Source of the DNA: Ascidia mentula
Taxonomy: Eukaryota; Chordata; Ascidiacea; Phlebobranchia; Ascidiidae
DNA length: 64,000 nucleotides
Assembly: GCA_947561715.1 (NCBI GenBank)
Contig: OX387202.1
Location: 5,345,001-5,409,000, forward strand
Reading direction: 5' to 3'
Within the stretch, counting starts at the first letter, position 1, and each line of letters begins with the position of its first letter. Below the pieces are notes generated by a model, which made no database searches, was not told the origin of the DNA, and was given only the letters and a program-made list of their open reading frames with translations. Positions 19,990 through 34,000 of the stretch are shown here, piece by piece. The position numbers were made by a program, and so were the translations under genes.

Positions 19990-20960
19990 ACATCAATAAA
20001 CACCATTTCACAAAGATGTTTTACATACACATTCAAGCAACTCCTGGATTTTTTGTAACAATAGGGCATATCAAATAGAAAAAAAGTATCCAGCAGGACA
20101 ATTTTAAATATTAACCACGAATAATTCCCAAGTACTGCATCAGAATGACTTCAAACGCATGCCTTTCAACGGCTTTTGCTTAGGGGTGACTTCATATTCG
20201 AGCAAGTCTCAAACTACTTTTCGGAACGATCAATTATTTGAAACTCTCTGTATCTGTCAAGAATTCATTGCTGCTTGTCGTTAAAGTAATTAAAATAGGT
20301 AGATGTCCTACGTATATTATCAAAATGACTTCAAACGTAGCGGTTTAAGGGGTTTTACTCGGACATTTCATTGGCGTTGTTGCAAAGCGGATTAAAAAAG
20401 CGTCAAAATTTCAAAGGATGTTGTGGAGAATCGCATCAAAATAAATTTCGCCATTTATCATTTGCGTTCGTCAACAACACTACTTATCTACACACCAATG
20501 AAAAGGAGCAACATTGGGCAATTTGGTTCCGGAAAGTAGTTTGGGACTTGCTCGAATGTAAAGATGACCCCAATAACAAATAGCGTGCTAAGGCCAGTGT
20601 TTAAAGTCATTCTGACAGAATACCTAGGTTCTCTACCGATTTTTATTACTGTCACGCTAAATAGCACTAAATTCTTGAAAGATACAGAGAGTTTCAAAAT
20701 ATTATTAGTTCCGGAAAGTGGTTTGAGACTTACTCGAATGTGACGTCACCCCCGAAGCAAAAAAGCGTGGAAATGCTGGCGTTTAAAGTCATTCTAATGT
20801 AGTACTTGGGACTTGTGCGCATAGTTAGTAATTTAAAATATCTTCCCAGGTGTTTTTTTTTCAATAGACGTATCCGGTTGTGATATAAACCAGGAGTTGC
20901 TTGAATGTAAACATCTTTTTGAAATGATGTTACATGATATGTGACGGTTTTGGCAATTTT
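19990..20960. repeat. Large imperfect inverted repeat (about 1 kb) between SLC39A11 and C/EBP
   Basis: Several segments of the left half recur in reverse complement in the right half, centred near 20,468. The 20020-20050 segment (ACATTCAAGCAACTCCTGG) mirrors 20887-20912. The 20195-20226 segment (ATTCGAGCAAGTCTCAAACT) mirrors 20710-20745. A second right-half copy starts at about 20527. The phrase TTTAAAGTCATTCT recurs at 20600 and 20788. This fits a foldback transposon or nested copies of one. The 70-aa ORF at 20371-20583 is not recognisable. Confidence 0.65.
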
Positions 20961-21060
20961 TATTTGCAGTCTGACAATAGTGCCTTTTACTTTCAATCAT
21001 CCGACATACGTGAAAAAAACAAACGAATGTTAAGTTTGATTGACTGATTTTCAATATTAT

Positions 21061-22880
21061 GCTATTTTATTTAATTTATTGATTTTCTGTTAACGTATGT
21101 TTAAAAGAGATCGATGGTTTGCTTTTTCACAGGTAATTGCCTAACACCAATCATTACTTTTAGTTTTTGAGTTGATTAACCAACGGAATTGCAGTGCAGC
21201 CAAAATAGTGGTTTTAAGTGTTTGAAAATATGTAAATATATTCTGGATGTAGTCAAGTGGGTTCAATGCATTTTAGTTTTATTTGAAATAATCTTGCTTT
21301 GTTAAAGGAATAACATATTTTTTCTGTGCTACTGTTTTTCGACCTTCCACAAAAACAAGAAAATATCAGAATGTTTTTTGAACTACATGTAGGCCGGCCT
21401 ACTTAATACTTGCTTGTATACTTTCAACAAGTCTATACATCTCTTGATAAAACTAACGGTTAGATATTGCACCTTGCAACTGGTTTAATTAGGTTATTTA
21501 AACCTCCCAGTATTTCACCATCAACGGTCGAAAGACGGGTAGTGCGGACGATACTATCGGGGTGGTCATAGAGAAAACAAGGGAGAAATAAGGAAATCAC
21601 TAGGCCACATATATTAATGACCATCCGCAATTGATGAAAGAGCAATCACCTTTCAATAAATTTTTCATCACGCAAGTCCAAAATCAGAACGGGTTTTCAT
21701 AATTGACAATGTTCATAAAAATAATCACAAATCTTTCTTCGAAGTAAGCGACGTATGCAACCATGCAGTAATCATGTGGTTTTGTAAAGAAGGAGTATTT
21801 TTTATGGCAAACGGACAAAACTATCTTTGACCGCTTGCGCAAGAATGAGGTAACATATTTGACAGAGAGAAACTGGTTTCTCCGAGGCAGCAGGATAAAT
21901 TCGATAATACTCTGATCACGGAGCGAATGCAATTTCTTGTCTTGTATCAAGAATATTTTTAAATGTTACGCTGAAGGAAAAAAAAATTTTTTTCAACGGT
22001 AACCACAAAAGAAAAATCGTAAAGTATTGTTACTATAAAAAGCATCACCACGTCGCAGTTTCACCTTTGACAATGAATTGTTTATAAATTTCTATCCATT
22101 GCGTGAGTAAAAATAGGACAAGTTTGGGCTTGTCCGAGGTGCTGTTCAAACGGGGCTTCCCCCGCCGCGATGGATTGCGCAACACTTGCATGATATCCAT
22201 TCCGGGCCTATTTACAGTCGAATATCTTAAAAATGCAACATTTTTCTAATTTGTAAATAAATAGATATTAAATGTTTATTTAAAATAATTTCTGTGCAAC
22301 GAAATTATTTTTATACATAAAAATAAGCGTGAAAATTTTGTTTTTTATTTGGCGGAAGAATACTGCACTCGGGGTGACTTAATAGTTTATAAACTGGAAC
22401 TTTCCAGATTTGGACCCATGAAATAATATTAATGTGGGTGAACAAAGAGCTGCTGAGGTAGTTTTTGCTTGCTTCAAAACTGGACACGTGTACCTGCACA
22501 AAGTACATTAATAGAGTGCGTTGGTTAAAATCGACAGTTTAGTTGTAATCCTGCGTAAAAAGTGCTTTGAGGTGATGCCAAATTTCTCGCCAAAAAATTG
22601 AGTCATCGAAGTCATGAGATACCAGTCATGTGTGCGTAGGTGTTATACTGCCATATAAAAACAAAGTTTATTGTCGTCACGCCTTTATTCCGAATAGATT
22701 AGTGTTGAAGTGCTTAGACCCATCCAGTATATCTTGATACTTCAAGTTTAAATATTGTGAGTTGAGTTCAAGCAAGATATGTCAACAAGATATTTTATTG
22801 TGTTTTAATTCGAGTGCAATAAAAATGCATGTTATTATGTTTCCTCTTAATGCTTCATTATTGTAAATTTGTGTTGTACA
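21061..22880. other. Upstream region of the C/EBP gene; no coding sequence seen
   Basis: AT-rich DNA without a recognisable gene. TATAAAAA at about 22654-22661 could be a TATA box for the plus-strand C/EBP gene. TTTGTGTTGTACAG ending at 22880 looks like a splice acceptor, which would make the mature 5' leader start at 22881, about 48 bases before the start codon. Neither site is proven. Confidence 0.35.
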
Positions 22881-22912
22881 GAAAATTAAGAAGTTGTGGG
22901 CGCATTTTTAAA

Positions 22913-22939
22913 ATGATGTCAGCCAACAATGGCATCTGA
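22913..22939 (+). promoter_or_regulatory. Upstream ORF overlapping the C/EBP start codon
   Basis: ATG ATG TCA GCC AAC AAT GGC ATC TGA begins 16 bases before the C/EBP ATG (22929), out of frame, and ends 8 bases inside the coding sequence. A scanning ribosome using it would bypass or have to re-initiate at the main start or at Met17. Vertebrate CEBPA and CEBPB have short regulatory uORFs near their starts; whether this one is functional is inference. Confidence 0.5.
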
Positions 22940-23918
22940 CCCAAATTTAAACAGAGGAGGTGCATGCCGTAATCCTATGTCTTTGGAACAACACAACGAC
23001 TTCACTGATTTATATCAGAATGAAGAGTCATTTGACCTTACACGTTTTGTAAGCGGCAACCTTGAACTGTGCAGCGACGATCTTTTCGAGAACCTTTTCC
23101 CACCCAATTCCCCACTGGGCCAAGATCCAAAGAAAGAAGACCCTGTGCTTGATTTTGACGAAGAGCTAAACAGTTGGTACAGTGCTCCACCAAACGATCT
23201 GAAATCGAACTGTGAGTCGGCGTGTTCATCAGCTGCGTGCTCTCCTGTTCCGTTTAATTACTACAACACACCACCTGTGACTCCACAGGGTGATAAACTT
23301 CGTCCAGTTTCTCCGCATCACCTGCAATTTGACAGTTTAACAACTCCTATGTCTGCCTCAAGGTTTTCGACAATGAGAGGGGAAGAGCCTAAAAACAGTT
23401 TTGCCATCCCCAAGCAATGGGGTGATGAATCCAAAAACACATTTGCCACCAACAAATCTGTTGCTGTTCACCCTACAGGCAATCAGCAGTTTCAAAGTGG
23501 GCCTGTGATTATCAAGCCTGACCCAGAGGCTATGCAACCTCACCCTTCAAATGCTCTTTTTGTCAAGGAGGAATTGCAGAATTCACCAAAGCCATTTGTG
23601 CCTTCGAGCCAATCTAGCAGTGACTTATCAACGAAATCCCTCAAACGATCAAACCCAACTATGAATGGTGGTGGAATCAGCAAAAAGAACAAATCTGTTA
23701 TGAAAGGAACACTGGAGTATGTGCAGAAACGAGAGAGAAACAATGTGGCAGTTCGCAGAAGTCGCGACAAGGCCAAACAAAAGGCAGTTGAAACACAACA
23801 TAAAGTCGAAGAATTAACATCTGAAAATTCTCGCTTACACGAGCGAGTCAATGAACTTAGCCATGAATTGACTACATTAAAAAACCTTTTAAAATCACTG
23901 CATCAAGTTACTGCGTGA
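22929..23918 (+). CDS. CEBP: C/EBP alpha/beta/delta/epsilon-type bZIP transcription factor
   Basis: Sequence-specific activator of 329 aa on one exon, like the intronless vertebrate CEBPA/B/D genes. An N-terminal activation region (about 24-60) with acidic and aromatic residues (SFDLTRF then DDLFENLF) resembles the C/EBP transactivation boxes. VKEE at 212-215 fits the sumoylation consensus found in C/EBP regulatory domains. TPPVTP and PVSP (114-129) are proline-directed phosphorylation-type sites. The basic region is about 264-288 with [10 protein letters not shown] at 271-280, whose RR distinguishes this class from gamma. A leucine zipper follows to about 325. The first in-frame ATG (22929) overlaps an upstream ORF. 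The 3' UTR may reach an ATTAAA near 24515. The gene converges tail-to-tail with SPIDR. Vertebrate paralogues arose later, so no one-to-one symbol is assigned. Confidence 0.92.
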   Translation: MASDPNLNRGGACRNPMSLEQHNDFTDLYQNEESFDLTRFVSGNLELCSDDLFENLFPPNSPLGQDPKKEDPVLDFDEELNSWYSAPPNDLKSNCESACSSAACSPVPFNYYNTPPVTPQGDKLRPVSPHHLQFDSLTTPMSASRFSTMRGEEPKNSFAIPKQWGDESKNTFATNKSVAVHPTGNQQFQSGPVIIKPDPEAMQPHPSNALFVKEELQNSPKPFVPSSQSSSDLSTKSLKRSNPTMNGGGISKKNKSVMKGTLEYVQKRERNNVAVRRSRDKAKQKAVETQHKVEELTSENSRLHERVNELSHELTTLKNLLKSLHQVTA

Positions 23919-25050
23919 ATTTATTTTGTTGTTGATTATTTACAATGTGGACAACATTTGTCTTCTTTTAAGTTCCGTTGGTTGACGCAGAATGTTCCAA
24001 TTTAAATACTTGTATCTTCGTTTTTATGTTCCATCCTGGTTGACTGCATGTTTGGAAAACAGTTTTATATTTAATGTTTTCTTTTATGTAACCTTTTGAC
24101 TCTAAATGTTGATTCTTTATATTATGTATAGGCGCCAATATGGCCATAAAAAAAGCAACACAAATTGTGAAAAACTATTTCACTTTGACAATTGTATCAT
24201 ATGAACTTTGTTTTCAGATTTTTGTTATTGTGCTTTTATTCATCTTTTCAAAAAGATGTGTTATTATAGTTAGACTTCTAGTGCCTTTTTGCATGGGTGT
24301 TGTGGCTTTTTGCTAATTGTTTGTGAAAGGTATACATAACTGGTGATCTGGTTATAAATGTTTCACAGAAGGATTGCTTTTTTTGTTGCAAGTTTTTTTG
24401 CCCCACTTTTGTTAACAGATATGCCATGTGCTGTTTTCTTTTCTTGTTAGATAATTGTTTTAATACTATTTCAAATCTTCTTCTTCGCCTGTAAATGCTG
24501 GACAAGTAAAGTAAATTAAAACCTGGTTGGGTGTTTGACTGTTATTTGTGGGAATAATTGGAGAAAATTCGGAGGAAACTAGAGTTCATTAGCAAAAGTG
24601 CAAGCTATTCGTGCACAGGCAGTTGAGTCAACAAATACCACCAATAAACCTTTCATAGTAAGTTGGAAAAACAAGACCACAGATCAATTACATATTAGTT
24701 AAACATTACCAGCGTACACCCACATTACTGGAGAGATAAACCTCTCTGTGTACCTGGTACAAAGTTCAACCAACAGTAAAAAACAGCACATATGGGAGAA
24801 TGTCTTTGTTCCCTGGGCTCCATAACAGATGGCTTACACCTTATATGGGGTGATGTGTGGTTCTACACTGAGGTGATATGATGACACAGCGGTAACTATG
24901 TTTTCTATTTATGGAAATAAAACAACCGTATGCTTCCCCTTTAAAAACTGACTTTTCTTTCTAACATACAAAACACAAAATAGAAAAGAACATTTGTTAA
25001 TAAAAGAATAAATTCAATCAATTGGAAGTTCATGAAAAAAAAATAATATA
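23919..25050. other. 3' UTR and convergent intergenic space
   Basis: T-rich plus-strand sequence after the C/EBP stop is consistent with a long 3' UTR. The remainder separates it from the SPIDR stop codon on the other strand at 25051. No ORF or RNA gene is recognised. Confidence 0.5.
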
Positions 25051-28000
25051 TCAAAGTGTGACACAGGAAATCTCTTCGGCATAAAACAGTGTCATGTTAT
25101 CTTCTTGCTTTTTGGCAAACACAAAACACGTAATTGGCCCAAATTTTGAGCCGAGAACATCTTCAAGGGGGTGTTCCTATAAAATACACAAATAATTTCT
25201 GTTTTGTTTCAATTTGTTACACTTACCACAACAAATAGCTGTGTTAAATATTATAAAGCACAATGCATTACCTGAGCAAAATTTCCGTCAGTTACCAGGT
25301 TCCAGTAGGTATAGTTTGAAAGCTGAAAAACCAGGTAGAAATATTTATATCTTTTTTTGACAAAACAAACAAATTTATTTGAAACTGGAGGTATACAGTT
25401 GAACCAGGGTGCCCAGGGGATTTGTAGACCATGCACTATAGTTTTAAATTTTATATGGAAGCAAACTTATTTCACACAAGGGCCACAAAGGTCTGCAATA
25501 CTATGCTTTCTCTAGTGAAGCATAGTGTCATTGCATTGAGTTTTTCTACTGTTACTGTAATTTAACTGTTGTTTTTTAAAATCATGATAAAATAGCCTAA
25601 AGTTTGTGTTGCACAGAAACAAGGTGTTGACTGATTTCCCGTTGCTTGGCAGCAGGCAAGACAGTTGGGAAATTACCAGGTTGTTAAAAGTATTTGTACC
25701 TGGGCCACTAGGTAGATTGATGGTGAAACTTCAATCGTAACTTCAGGTTTTAGTTCCTCAAATCCGGTCCTGCTAAACAGTGTAATAGTTAATGGCACAA
25801 ACATGTCAGGTTATAAATGCTTTGTTGCAACATAAGTGTAACAAAATTATATAAATATGACAGTTTGCATGGAAAAATACTGTCAATGCGTGTAAGTTTT
25901 TGGCCAAGAATATGCAAACACAAATCTAATGTGCTCTGTCTGGTGCATAATATGGAGCTGCCAAAATAGGATATGCAAAAATAAAGAAAAAAACAAACAA
26001 AATTGTCCTTTTGACCACCAGGTCCCTCTGTTTAAATGCCGCTCATGTGACTTGCGCAATGTTTCGTCGACCAAACAATTGAGTCATAGCAGCTTCCTAT
26101 AGGGCTGGGGAGGGGGACTGTGTGGTGCGTGATTGTGATGTAATAATCAGAAGTAACAATTGGCCAGAAGCTCACCAAGTCACTTGACCACTTGATTCAG
26201 TTGACGTTTCTTCAGGTCGCACAGGTTTTCTTATGACTCCTTTTGACAACAAATAAAAAGCTTTATTGCAAGTGCAAAGTGCACAACTGCTTGCACACTG
26301 CTGGTTTATAATGTTTGAATGGCAGTGAATTTGAAAGTAGAAATGAATACTGCTGTTTCTACAACATTGATTTAAAACTTATAACAGAAAATTAGAACAA
26401 ATTTGCACAAATGGTTTTCTGTAAAAATTTACCCTGAACAAAAACCAAGCTTCCAATATTTGTGTTTTCACACAAGTCATTGTAGGAACAAAATTCAATG
26501 TTTTTCAACTGCAATATTGATTGTAGGCAGGATTGGGGATTAGAAACACTTTTCAATGCTATTTCACAGTCATGCCTTCCAGGGTTCAAATGTGTCATGG
26601 TGCTGTAGGTATCAAAGTACATCTGACCATCTAAAAATTTTAAGCTATTTGAAATATGCTTGGTGTGCATTTAGAGGAGTATTCATACAATAGAATAAGG
26701 TGTTATACCATTTGAAATATACAAATCTTTCAGCAAAAGGCAATTGTCCTTCATGATTTTGTGTTCAATTCCATCTGGATTTTGTATGTTAACAAGTAAC
26801 AACTGTTGTTTCACAGTCACCACACAGATGAGGTTAGGAGAAATTACTTGTGTGCTTTTGTCTGATGCTGTGTTGTGCGAATGATGATGAATAACTTTTC
26901 CAACCAGGGACAATCTGTAAAGACCAAAGACAAGTGAAAAACAATTGACAATAATTGAAATCTAAATATTTTTGTAAATATTAGGATTACATTTATAAAA
27001 TTCTTCAATGTGTAAAGACCAGGTGTTTCATTGACTTATCTGTCAACTACTGTCTTGTAAGCTAGCAAACAAGGGCCATCTGATTAAAATTGTAGCACAA
27101 ATGCTCAAGCTTTTAAAAAAAATACTTTTTTGCATTTAACAATTAGCCACTAATACACACAAGCAATCTGACAAAACAACCCTAATGTGTGTTGTCATTA
27201 ATAAACTTGCCACAAAAAGTACCTTGATTTTTTGTTTGTTGAAACTTGCACAGTTGTTTCGCACAAATTCTGCACTGGAACATACAGAATATCACATGTA
27301 ATTGATCCTTCAGCATTTGGTCTGTTCAGGCTACTTTGATGATGTGTGTCAGCATGATTTATTGATGAAAACACAGGTTTTGAACTGCATTTGGCACACA
27401 ACACGTAACAAAAACTTGGTGGTTGTAAATTGGTTTGTGAAGGTTGGTCCTAAAATAAAAGATGACCGATGTGATGCACTACATATATTTCAATACTGAT
27501 GACAGTTCTGTTCTAGAATTGGAATAGGAAGGTTAGTTCATCTGGCCGGTTGAGCTTTGGCCCCAAAACAGTTGTTTACATCACACTGGTAAATCATGTT
27601 TCTTTACGTCACTATAGTTTAGGCACCTTTGGCATTGCATTTATATCACGTTTTGACCGTGACAAATCACAACTATAAACACACTGTACATACTGGAATA
27701 AACTATCTTGCCGTAGATAGTTAACCTGGCCCCAATTTTCATTAGTTAGATGTATATATGTGGTACTTTAGGAAAAAAGGTTTGGAGACCCTGTTCTAGA
27801 ACATAACGTATGAACCAGATTACAGTCCCAGCAAATCTTATATTAGAAACAAAATACAAAGTTCTCTCGCATATTTTAAATAAGCACACAATGTTTTTGT
27901 ACAAAATGTTTCAATGCTGTTTAGTTTATTTAAATATTTTGTTTCTAAGTCTGTCCAACAATTACTAAGGTGGATATAAACCAACAGTTTTACTATAACA

Positions 28001-31000
28001 ATTTTACACAAACTTATATTTTCTTAAAATGCCGGATAAAGTATTTTTACCAATGAATCAGATTGTGATTGACTACTTTGCACTTGAAGCAATCCACAAC
28101 CTTCACAATTCCAAATTGATGAAATTAATGAAAACAACCTCGGTGACCTAAAACAGAATGGCAGTTATGGGTAAAAACCTTGTACAATTGTAGTAAGTTA
28201 CAAGTGACTACTTATTATTTCATTCATATAAGGAAAGACAAAAAGGAATTGCCTAATGACAGAAACTCAATTATTATGGCCACAAACAGGATTGCTGTAC
28301 ATACTGTGCTTTTGTGGTTCTTCCTTTCACAAAAATATTTTGAAACAAAACTCGTTGCCCTTCACCATGTTCAATCGACCGCGACCAAGGTGCACAGTCT
28401 GCAAGATTTTGTGCAACTTCCAATTCGAAGAAAACTCCAAATGCATCTTGACACAGTAGAGTCACCAGATTTCTAAATCATACAGATATTAAGTTTGTAC
28501 ACAATGTAAAGCCCAAGTTCCTTTGAACTGATTAAAATCATACTGCAAATAGATGTTTAATTATAACTTTTCCAAGTCACTCTTTACTCTTGGCCATTAA
28601 ATACATAAAATGCAATTAACCTCCATACAACTGCCATATGGACCGTCATTTCACTCCTATTTGCCTGTTTTGGTGACCAACAGAGACGATTTGCCAGGTT
28701 TTCGCACTTACACAAACCCCGGGAATTGACCAGCGAAGTGTGAAACACTGTTATGCTTGAATGTGTACGCGACATGGAAACACGACCCGTTTTTGGCCAC
28801 GAACGTAAGACATGGACCAAATACTTTGGGCTAAGCCAAATCGTGACATGGAAACATAATATTACTGTCTCACCCACTTTGCCAGTAATCACCATAGGGC
28901 ATTCCTCCATGATCTGACTTCACACAATTTGTTTTAAATTCGGCGGCACATTTTTACAGATTTGTAAGAGTTATGACGTGATAGTGAACTATGGATGACG
29001 TTAATCCAACGATATTGGCCAAAGTAATTGAGGGGCATACCGTGACATGTTGTTGTCCATTTTTTGGTAAATTCTTTGAACAGTGGCTGCCAAACAAATA
29101 TTTTTTTGGTCAGAAGTATTTTCCAAAGCTTGTAGCAAGCTCTCACAAGCAAGATTCAGGTTGATGTCATGGGTGGAACTAGTTTCAACTGATCCTGTTT
29201 TCTGCGAAAATTAACTTCAGAATTAAGAAATTTAAGTCTACAACTTTTATTTACAAACATTTCTATGTCAGGGTAGAATGTGGCTGTAAAAATCATAGTA
29301 AACAAAACTTTACAAACCATCAATCTCAATACAACAAATGGAAAAACAAGCAGTGCATGATTTGCTAAGCAATGACAAAACTTACAGGTGGAGAAGTTCC
29401 TTTATTCGTTACAACATCTTTTTCCAGACGAATGTGGTTTGCACATAATAAAACAGGATGTAAATGCTGTTCAAGATGGACAGTTTTCCTATACATATTC
29501 AAACAAATAAAACTTCACTGAGGATCGTAAGGTTTTTATGTGGTTAATGTATGTACTTATTAAGTGTTAACAAAACAGCTATATAATATCTGGAGCAAAA
29601 TGACCCCAAACTCAACTGATGAGCTCATTCTTGTCACTAGGATAATTTTGTCACACCAAATTTGCCCCATACAATTAACGTAACCAACAAGATAAAATGT
29701 AACAAACTATAATTTGCACCAAGGAGGATGGATGATAAACTGGGATCGTAGATTAATGTTCGCTTCCACGACAACTTCATGCTGAAGCAGAAGAGTCACA
29801 AAATTATCATCAATCTGAACTTGATTTCCTTTTTCTGCAACCTAGACATTGACAAGAGGCCATGGTATTAATATTATTTTGAGTTAAGTGAAAACCTGTA
29901 CAAAGTCTTGAGTAAATTTTTACATTGCTGTTTTAACATTAGGAAGAGAAAGTCAAATAAACTCGCCTGTAACACAAAAGAGTACTTTGGTATGGATTAA
30001 TGAATGTTAAGAAGGTAAAACAAGTAACACATTTACATATAGGCATCCAGTTCTGGGTGTGTGGACCAACCATTATTTTACCAAAAATTTCAAAGAGCTG
30101 GAAGCGAATACACTGTCTGTTACAAACAGCGCCATGCAACATACATATATATATATATATAACACATGGTATTCATCAAGCTGATAGGATAGCCCGCACA
30201 CCTGACCAAAATTTGCTCTGAAAATCCGCATGTTACAATTGCTAATGGTTCAGTAGCCTGTTGACACCAATACACTACAAAAGTTTGATACAAAACAAAC
30301 CTGACATTCCAAAATATGAAGTCCCCCTTCTCTGTGATGTGACAATGCCCGCAACTTCAAACAACAACGGTTTACTGCAACACATAAATACCATGAGTAA
30401 TCAGTAGAAAAAGTATAAATGCCGTTAGCATACCCTGTGGTCTTGCCAGAGTTATCTGCGTTTTTACGTTTTTAACAGTCTGCAGCAACTGACAGGATCA
30501 GGATGGATACTAGTGTGAAGTCATAAAACCTTTATGTCAGTTTATGTATTGCTTTACTTATTTTGTTCTAAAGCGCGTTGTTTTTCAGTGAAACTAACAA
30601 TGCCTAATTGGAGGTAAAATACATATATCGGAGAAACAAACACAGTCATTGCCACAAATGACTCGGGTTTTTTTCTTACAGAACAAGCAGAAATCCATTT
30701 TAGTTTAGTTGTAGGGTCGGCAAGTTGCAACAAACAGTTTATTTACTTTGGCCATCTTTGTTTTCCTTTGCTTGATGCTGAAACAAAACCTTGGAGCTCT
30801 TTTCCTGACGTAAAACATGTTGGAGTTGCTCAGCCAAGCCACCTCTATAATGTACACAAAATTATTACATATATACATTGAATGCACGGAAAGTGTTACA
30901 AGCTTTTGTGGACCAGAAACAGAAAGTTCCATTAGTTCATGTTTTTATTGGGAAATCAAAGATCTGCACACATTAATTAGGAACATTTAAATATTTACTT

Positions 31001-34000
31001 GATAAACTTCTGCTTCTTGCTTGAATCATAACAACTGGTTTGGAGAAATCCATTACAGTCAGTTGCAGAAATGTTAGTGTTGTTTTCATCAATTTTTTCA
31101 ACCAGAGACTCAATCCACGATGAACCTTTCTGTCCAGCACACATCCTATTACTGCATGTTGGATGAGGCGTTGGCATAGCATCTTCTAGGGTGGAAGTGT
31201 CTTCAGATATTGTTAGGTTTAAACTTGTTTCACTTCTTTCCTAGAAAAAGGGTGGAAACATTTTACATTGATAAGAGTTTTTTTAGATTTGAACATATTA
31301 GATTGATAACAGAAATTCAAAACAACTGATCAAGCCACAAATTTATTTGAGATTGGATTATGATTCGGAACTATTTCATATCATGCACTCACAATGGCAA
31401 GGGTAGAACACAAGTCTTAAAATGTAAGATGTCAATGCAAGCATAATAGTCAAGTCAATAATAAAAAATAAATATCTCCCTCCAGGTTTCAACCCACAAC
31501 ATCCAAAATCTATTGCTTTACTGACTGTGCTACAGAGCTCACCAACAAAACTGGCCGAAGTATTAAAGTTCCACTTAGGAGTACAGGAATTATGACATTA
31601 TAACATGAATATTATGCAGTCTTATCTATATAAATAGGCACCAAAATTCCAATGGTCATACACCGTGTTTTGGAGATTGATCGGAGGTTTGAGTTGTGAC
31701 AGCTTCAATGTCATCTTGTGTCAGTGTTTCACCTTCTTGTGTGTGGTTGTCGTGGAATTCAGAAACATTTTCTTCATCGCTGTCGTCCTGGCAATCACAG
31801 TGATTAAATTGTCTTTTTAGGGTCAGCATTTTGAGCACTGTACTTTTTAGACATTATAATCAAACCATTATTTATTTAGTTCCAATGTAATTTTATCCTT
31901 CAGCATGTAATTTGTACAAATCCTGAAACAGAATGTTTCAAAAACAAGCATGGTTTGCAAATTAGAGCTTTAATGAATGACAGCACTTTTAATAACCAGT
32001 TATAACTTGCACTGGTAAATTGCTGGAACTACGTGTTGGTAAACATCTCAGCTTGACAGACTTACCAGCGGTATTGCTAGCGGGGTAGCATCAAATTCAG
32101 ATTGAACAAATGTGCTCTCATCATTTGCACATATTGAAATGTGACTTAGATGTGCAAACGAAATGTTGTCCCAAGCACCTGGACCAGAAAACAACATTTT
32201 TATTTATTTAATTAGCTACAGACAAGATTTTAATCTGATATTTATAATTCTATAGACAAAACTGATGATGTTGTAATATATAAGTTAAAAACAACAAAGG
32301 TTTGTTGGTTCCAAAACTCATATGAGTGGAATTTTTATCATAACGTGAATGTCACACATCATGATGGATGTTTTCATGTGAAAGTTTTTGGCAATAAGCT
32401 TTATCTGATTTTTAGAAGAGTGACTGATAGATTTTTACCAGAACTCCTCATATAAATAACAACCAATTCAAAGGTAACCTGGTGTAATAGGACTTAGAGG
32501 GAGAAGTGAAGGCCTTCTTTTCGATTTTTTTTGAACAGTTGAAAAGCGTGTTTGGGTGAGCACAGGGCTTCCTGCAACGAAAGCAGTCTCAAGTTAAACC
32601 AAAAATACCACTAAGCAACATGCACCATTAGGTTTCTTGTACAAACCTGAAGGTGTACTTTTTAGGACACTTCCATGAACAGCACTGGACATCTTGGTGG
32701 AACTGACAATTACTGGGCTGAGTCTGCCATCTGCAGCAATGCACACATAAAATTGGGCAAATTATCGACTGCCTAGAATAGAAATATTTTTTTAAGACAC
32801 ACGGGTTTCAAGTATATATATACAGTGACAGATCGAGAAAAAATATGAGGGGGGGTGTTTGGTTTTGGTATACCTAATTGATGAAAACCCTTAGATGCGG
32901 TTATAATTTTTTTGGACATATTTGCTATGCAAATTCAGCTTTAAAAAACAGGTAGCGCACAGTAGTTAAGCGAAATATTGAACTACTTTTCTCTACAAAA
33001 ACACAAGACTGTTTAGTTGCTTATGTATACGTATTTTACGATAAACCCTATATTATGAAAAAACAAACCCAATATTAAAAAACAATGTGATTGTATATGT
33101 ATTCTCAACTATTTAAAGTAATGCGTTGGGATTGTTTTTTACCTTTCAAACAAGATGTTTCAGCGGCAGAAGTTAAATATTTGCAAAATATATTAAAAAC
33201 AGGTTGAAATCAAAATACTCGTTTAGCTACATATATTTTGGTGGAATGTTGTCAAACAATTATAACACTTGCAGCATCTGTAAAGAGACACCAAAACTGC
33301 AAAGCCAAAAAAATATTTTTGAAGAAAACATTGTGAGAGTTATGGTTATACTCATTTTGTTGTTTAGGAGAACAAAGGAATAATTAATGTTTGCCAATTT
33401 AGGTCTTGTGGCTTCGAGTATGTTTCAGCTTACATTATGTGAACTATGGTGAAAATGTTCTTTTGATTATTTTGTGTGGTCTTCACTTAAATCATGGCCT
33501 ATTCAACATGCTCATGTATTTTTTCATCATTTTTTATGAGTACATTTATAATCTTAGTTCTTTAAAACCATAACAATTTACCAGATAAACTTCTCTTTGA
33601 CAAGTTGTTGTTTTCTTCTTTGTTTTCATCTTCACTTGAACTCCATGTTATACTTACATCTTGTGATAATGAAAAATCAACGCAATCTATAATAACAAAT
33701 ATCCACTAATTATTAAAAAAAACTAATATCATTGCTTATGTACTTACGTGATTGAAAAAAATGACAAATTTTCGCATTTTATCGGAATATACAACAAAAA
33801 TAAATACTTAAATATCAGTTTGTCTGTGCAATTCACCAAAAATCATCTGTTACATTACCATACAAAAACTATGTACACAACAAAAAACAAGCTGTGTGGT
33901 TACCATTATGTTGGCGTTTTGTTAACTTTCTGCAAGGTGACTCTGACCTTGACAAAAGGTCAGAAAAATTAATGCTATAATTTTCCCATGATGTCTTCGA

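Noticed and set aside
27511..27805. Possible hAT element flanked by TTCTAGAA-like octamers
   Set aside because: The right end (AGGTTTGGAGACCCTG) looks hAT-like but the left end has no matching inverted terminus, so the boundaries are not supported.
28584..28910. 108-codon minus-strand ORF within SPIDR
   Set aside because: It lies between SPIDR exons 12 and 13 whose phases join directly without it, and the peptide matches no part of SPIDR. Probably repeat-derived intron sequence.
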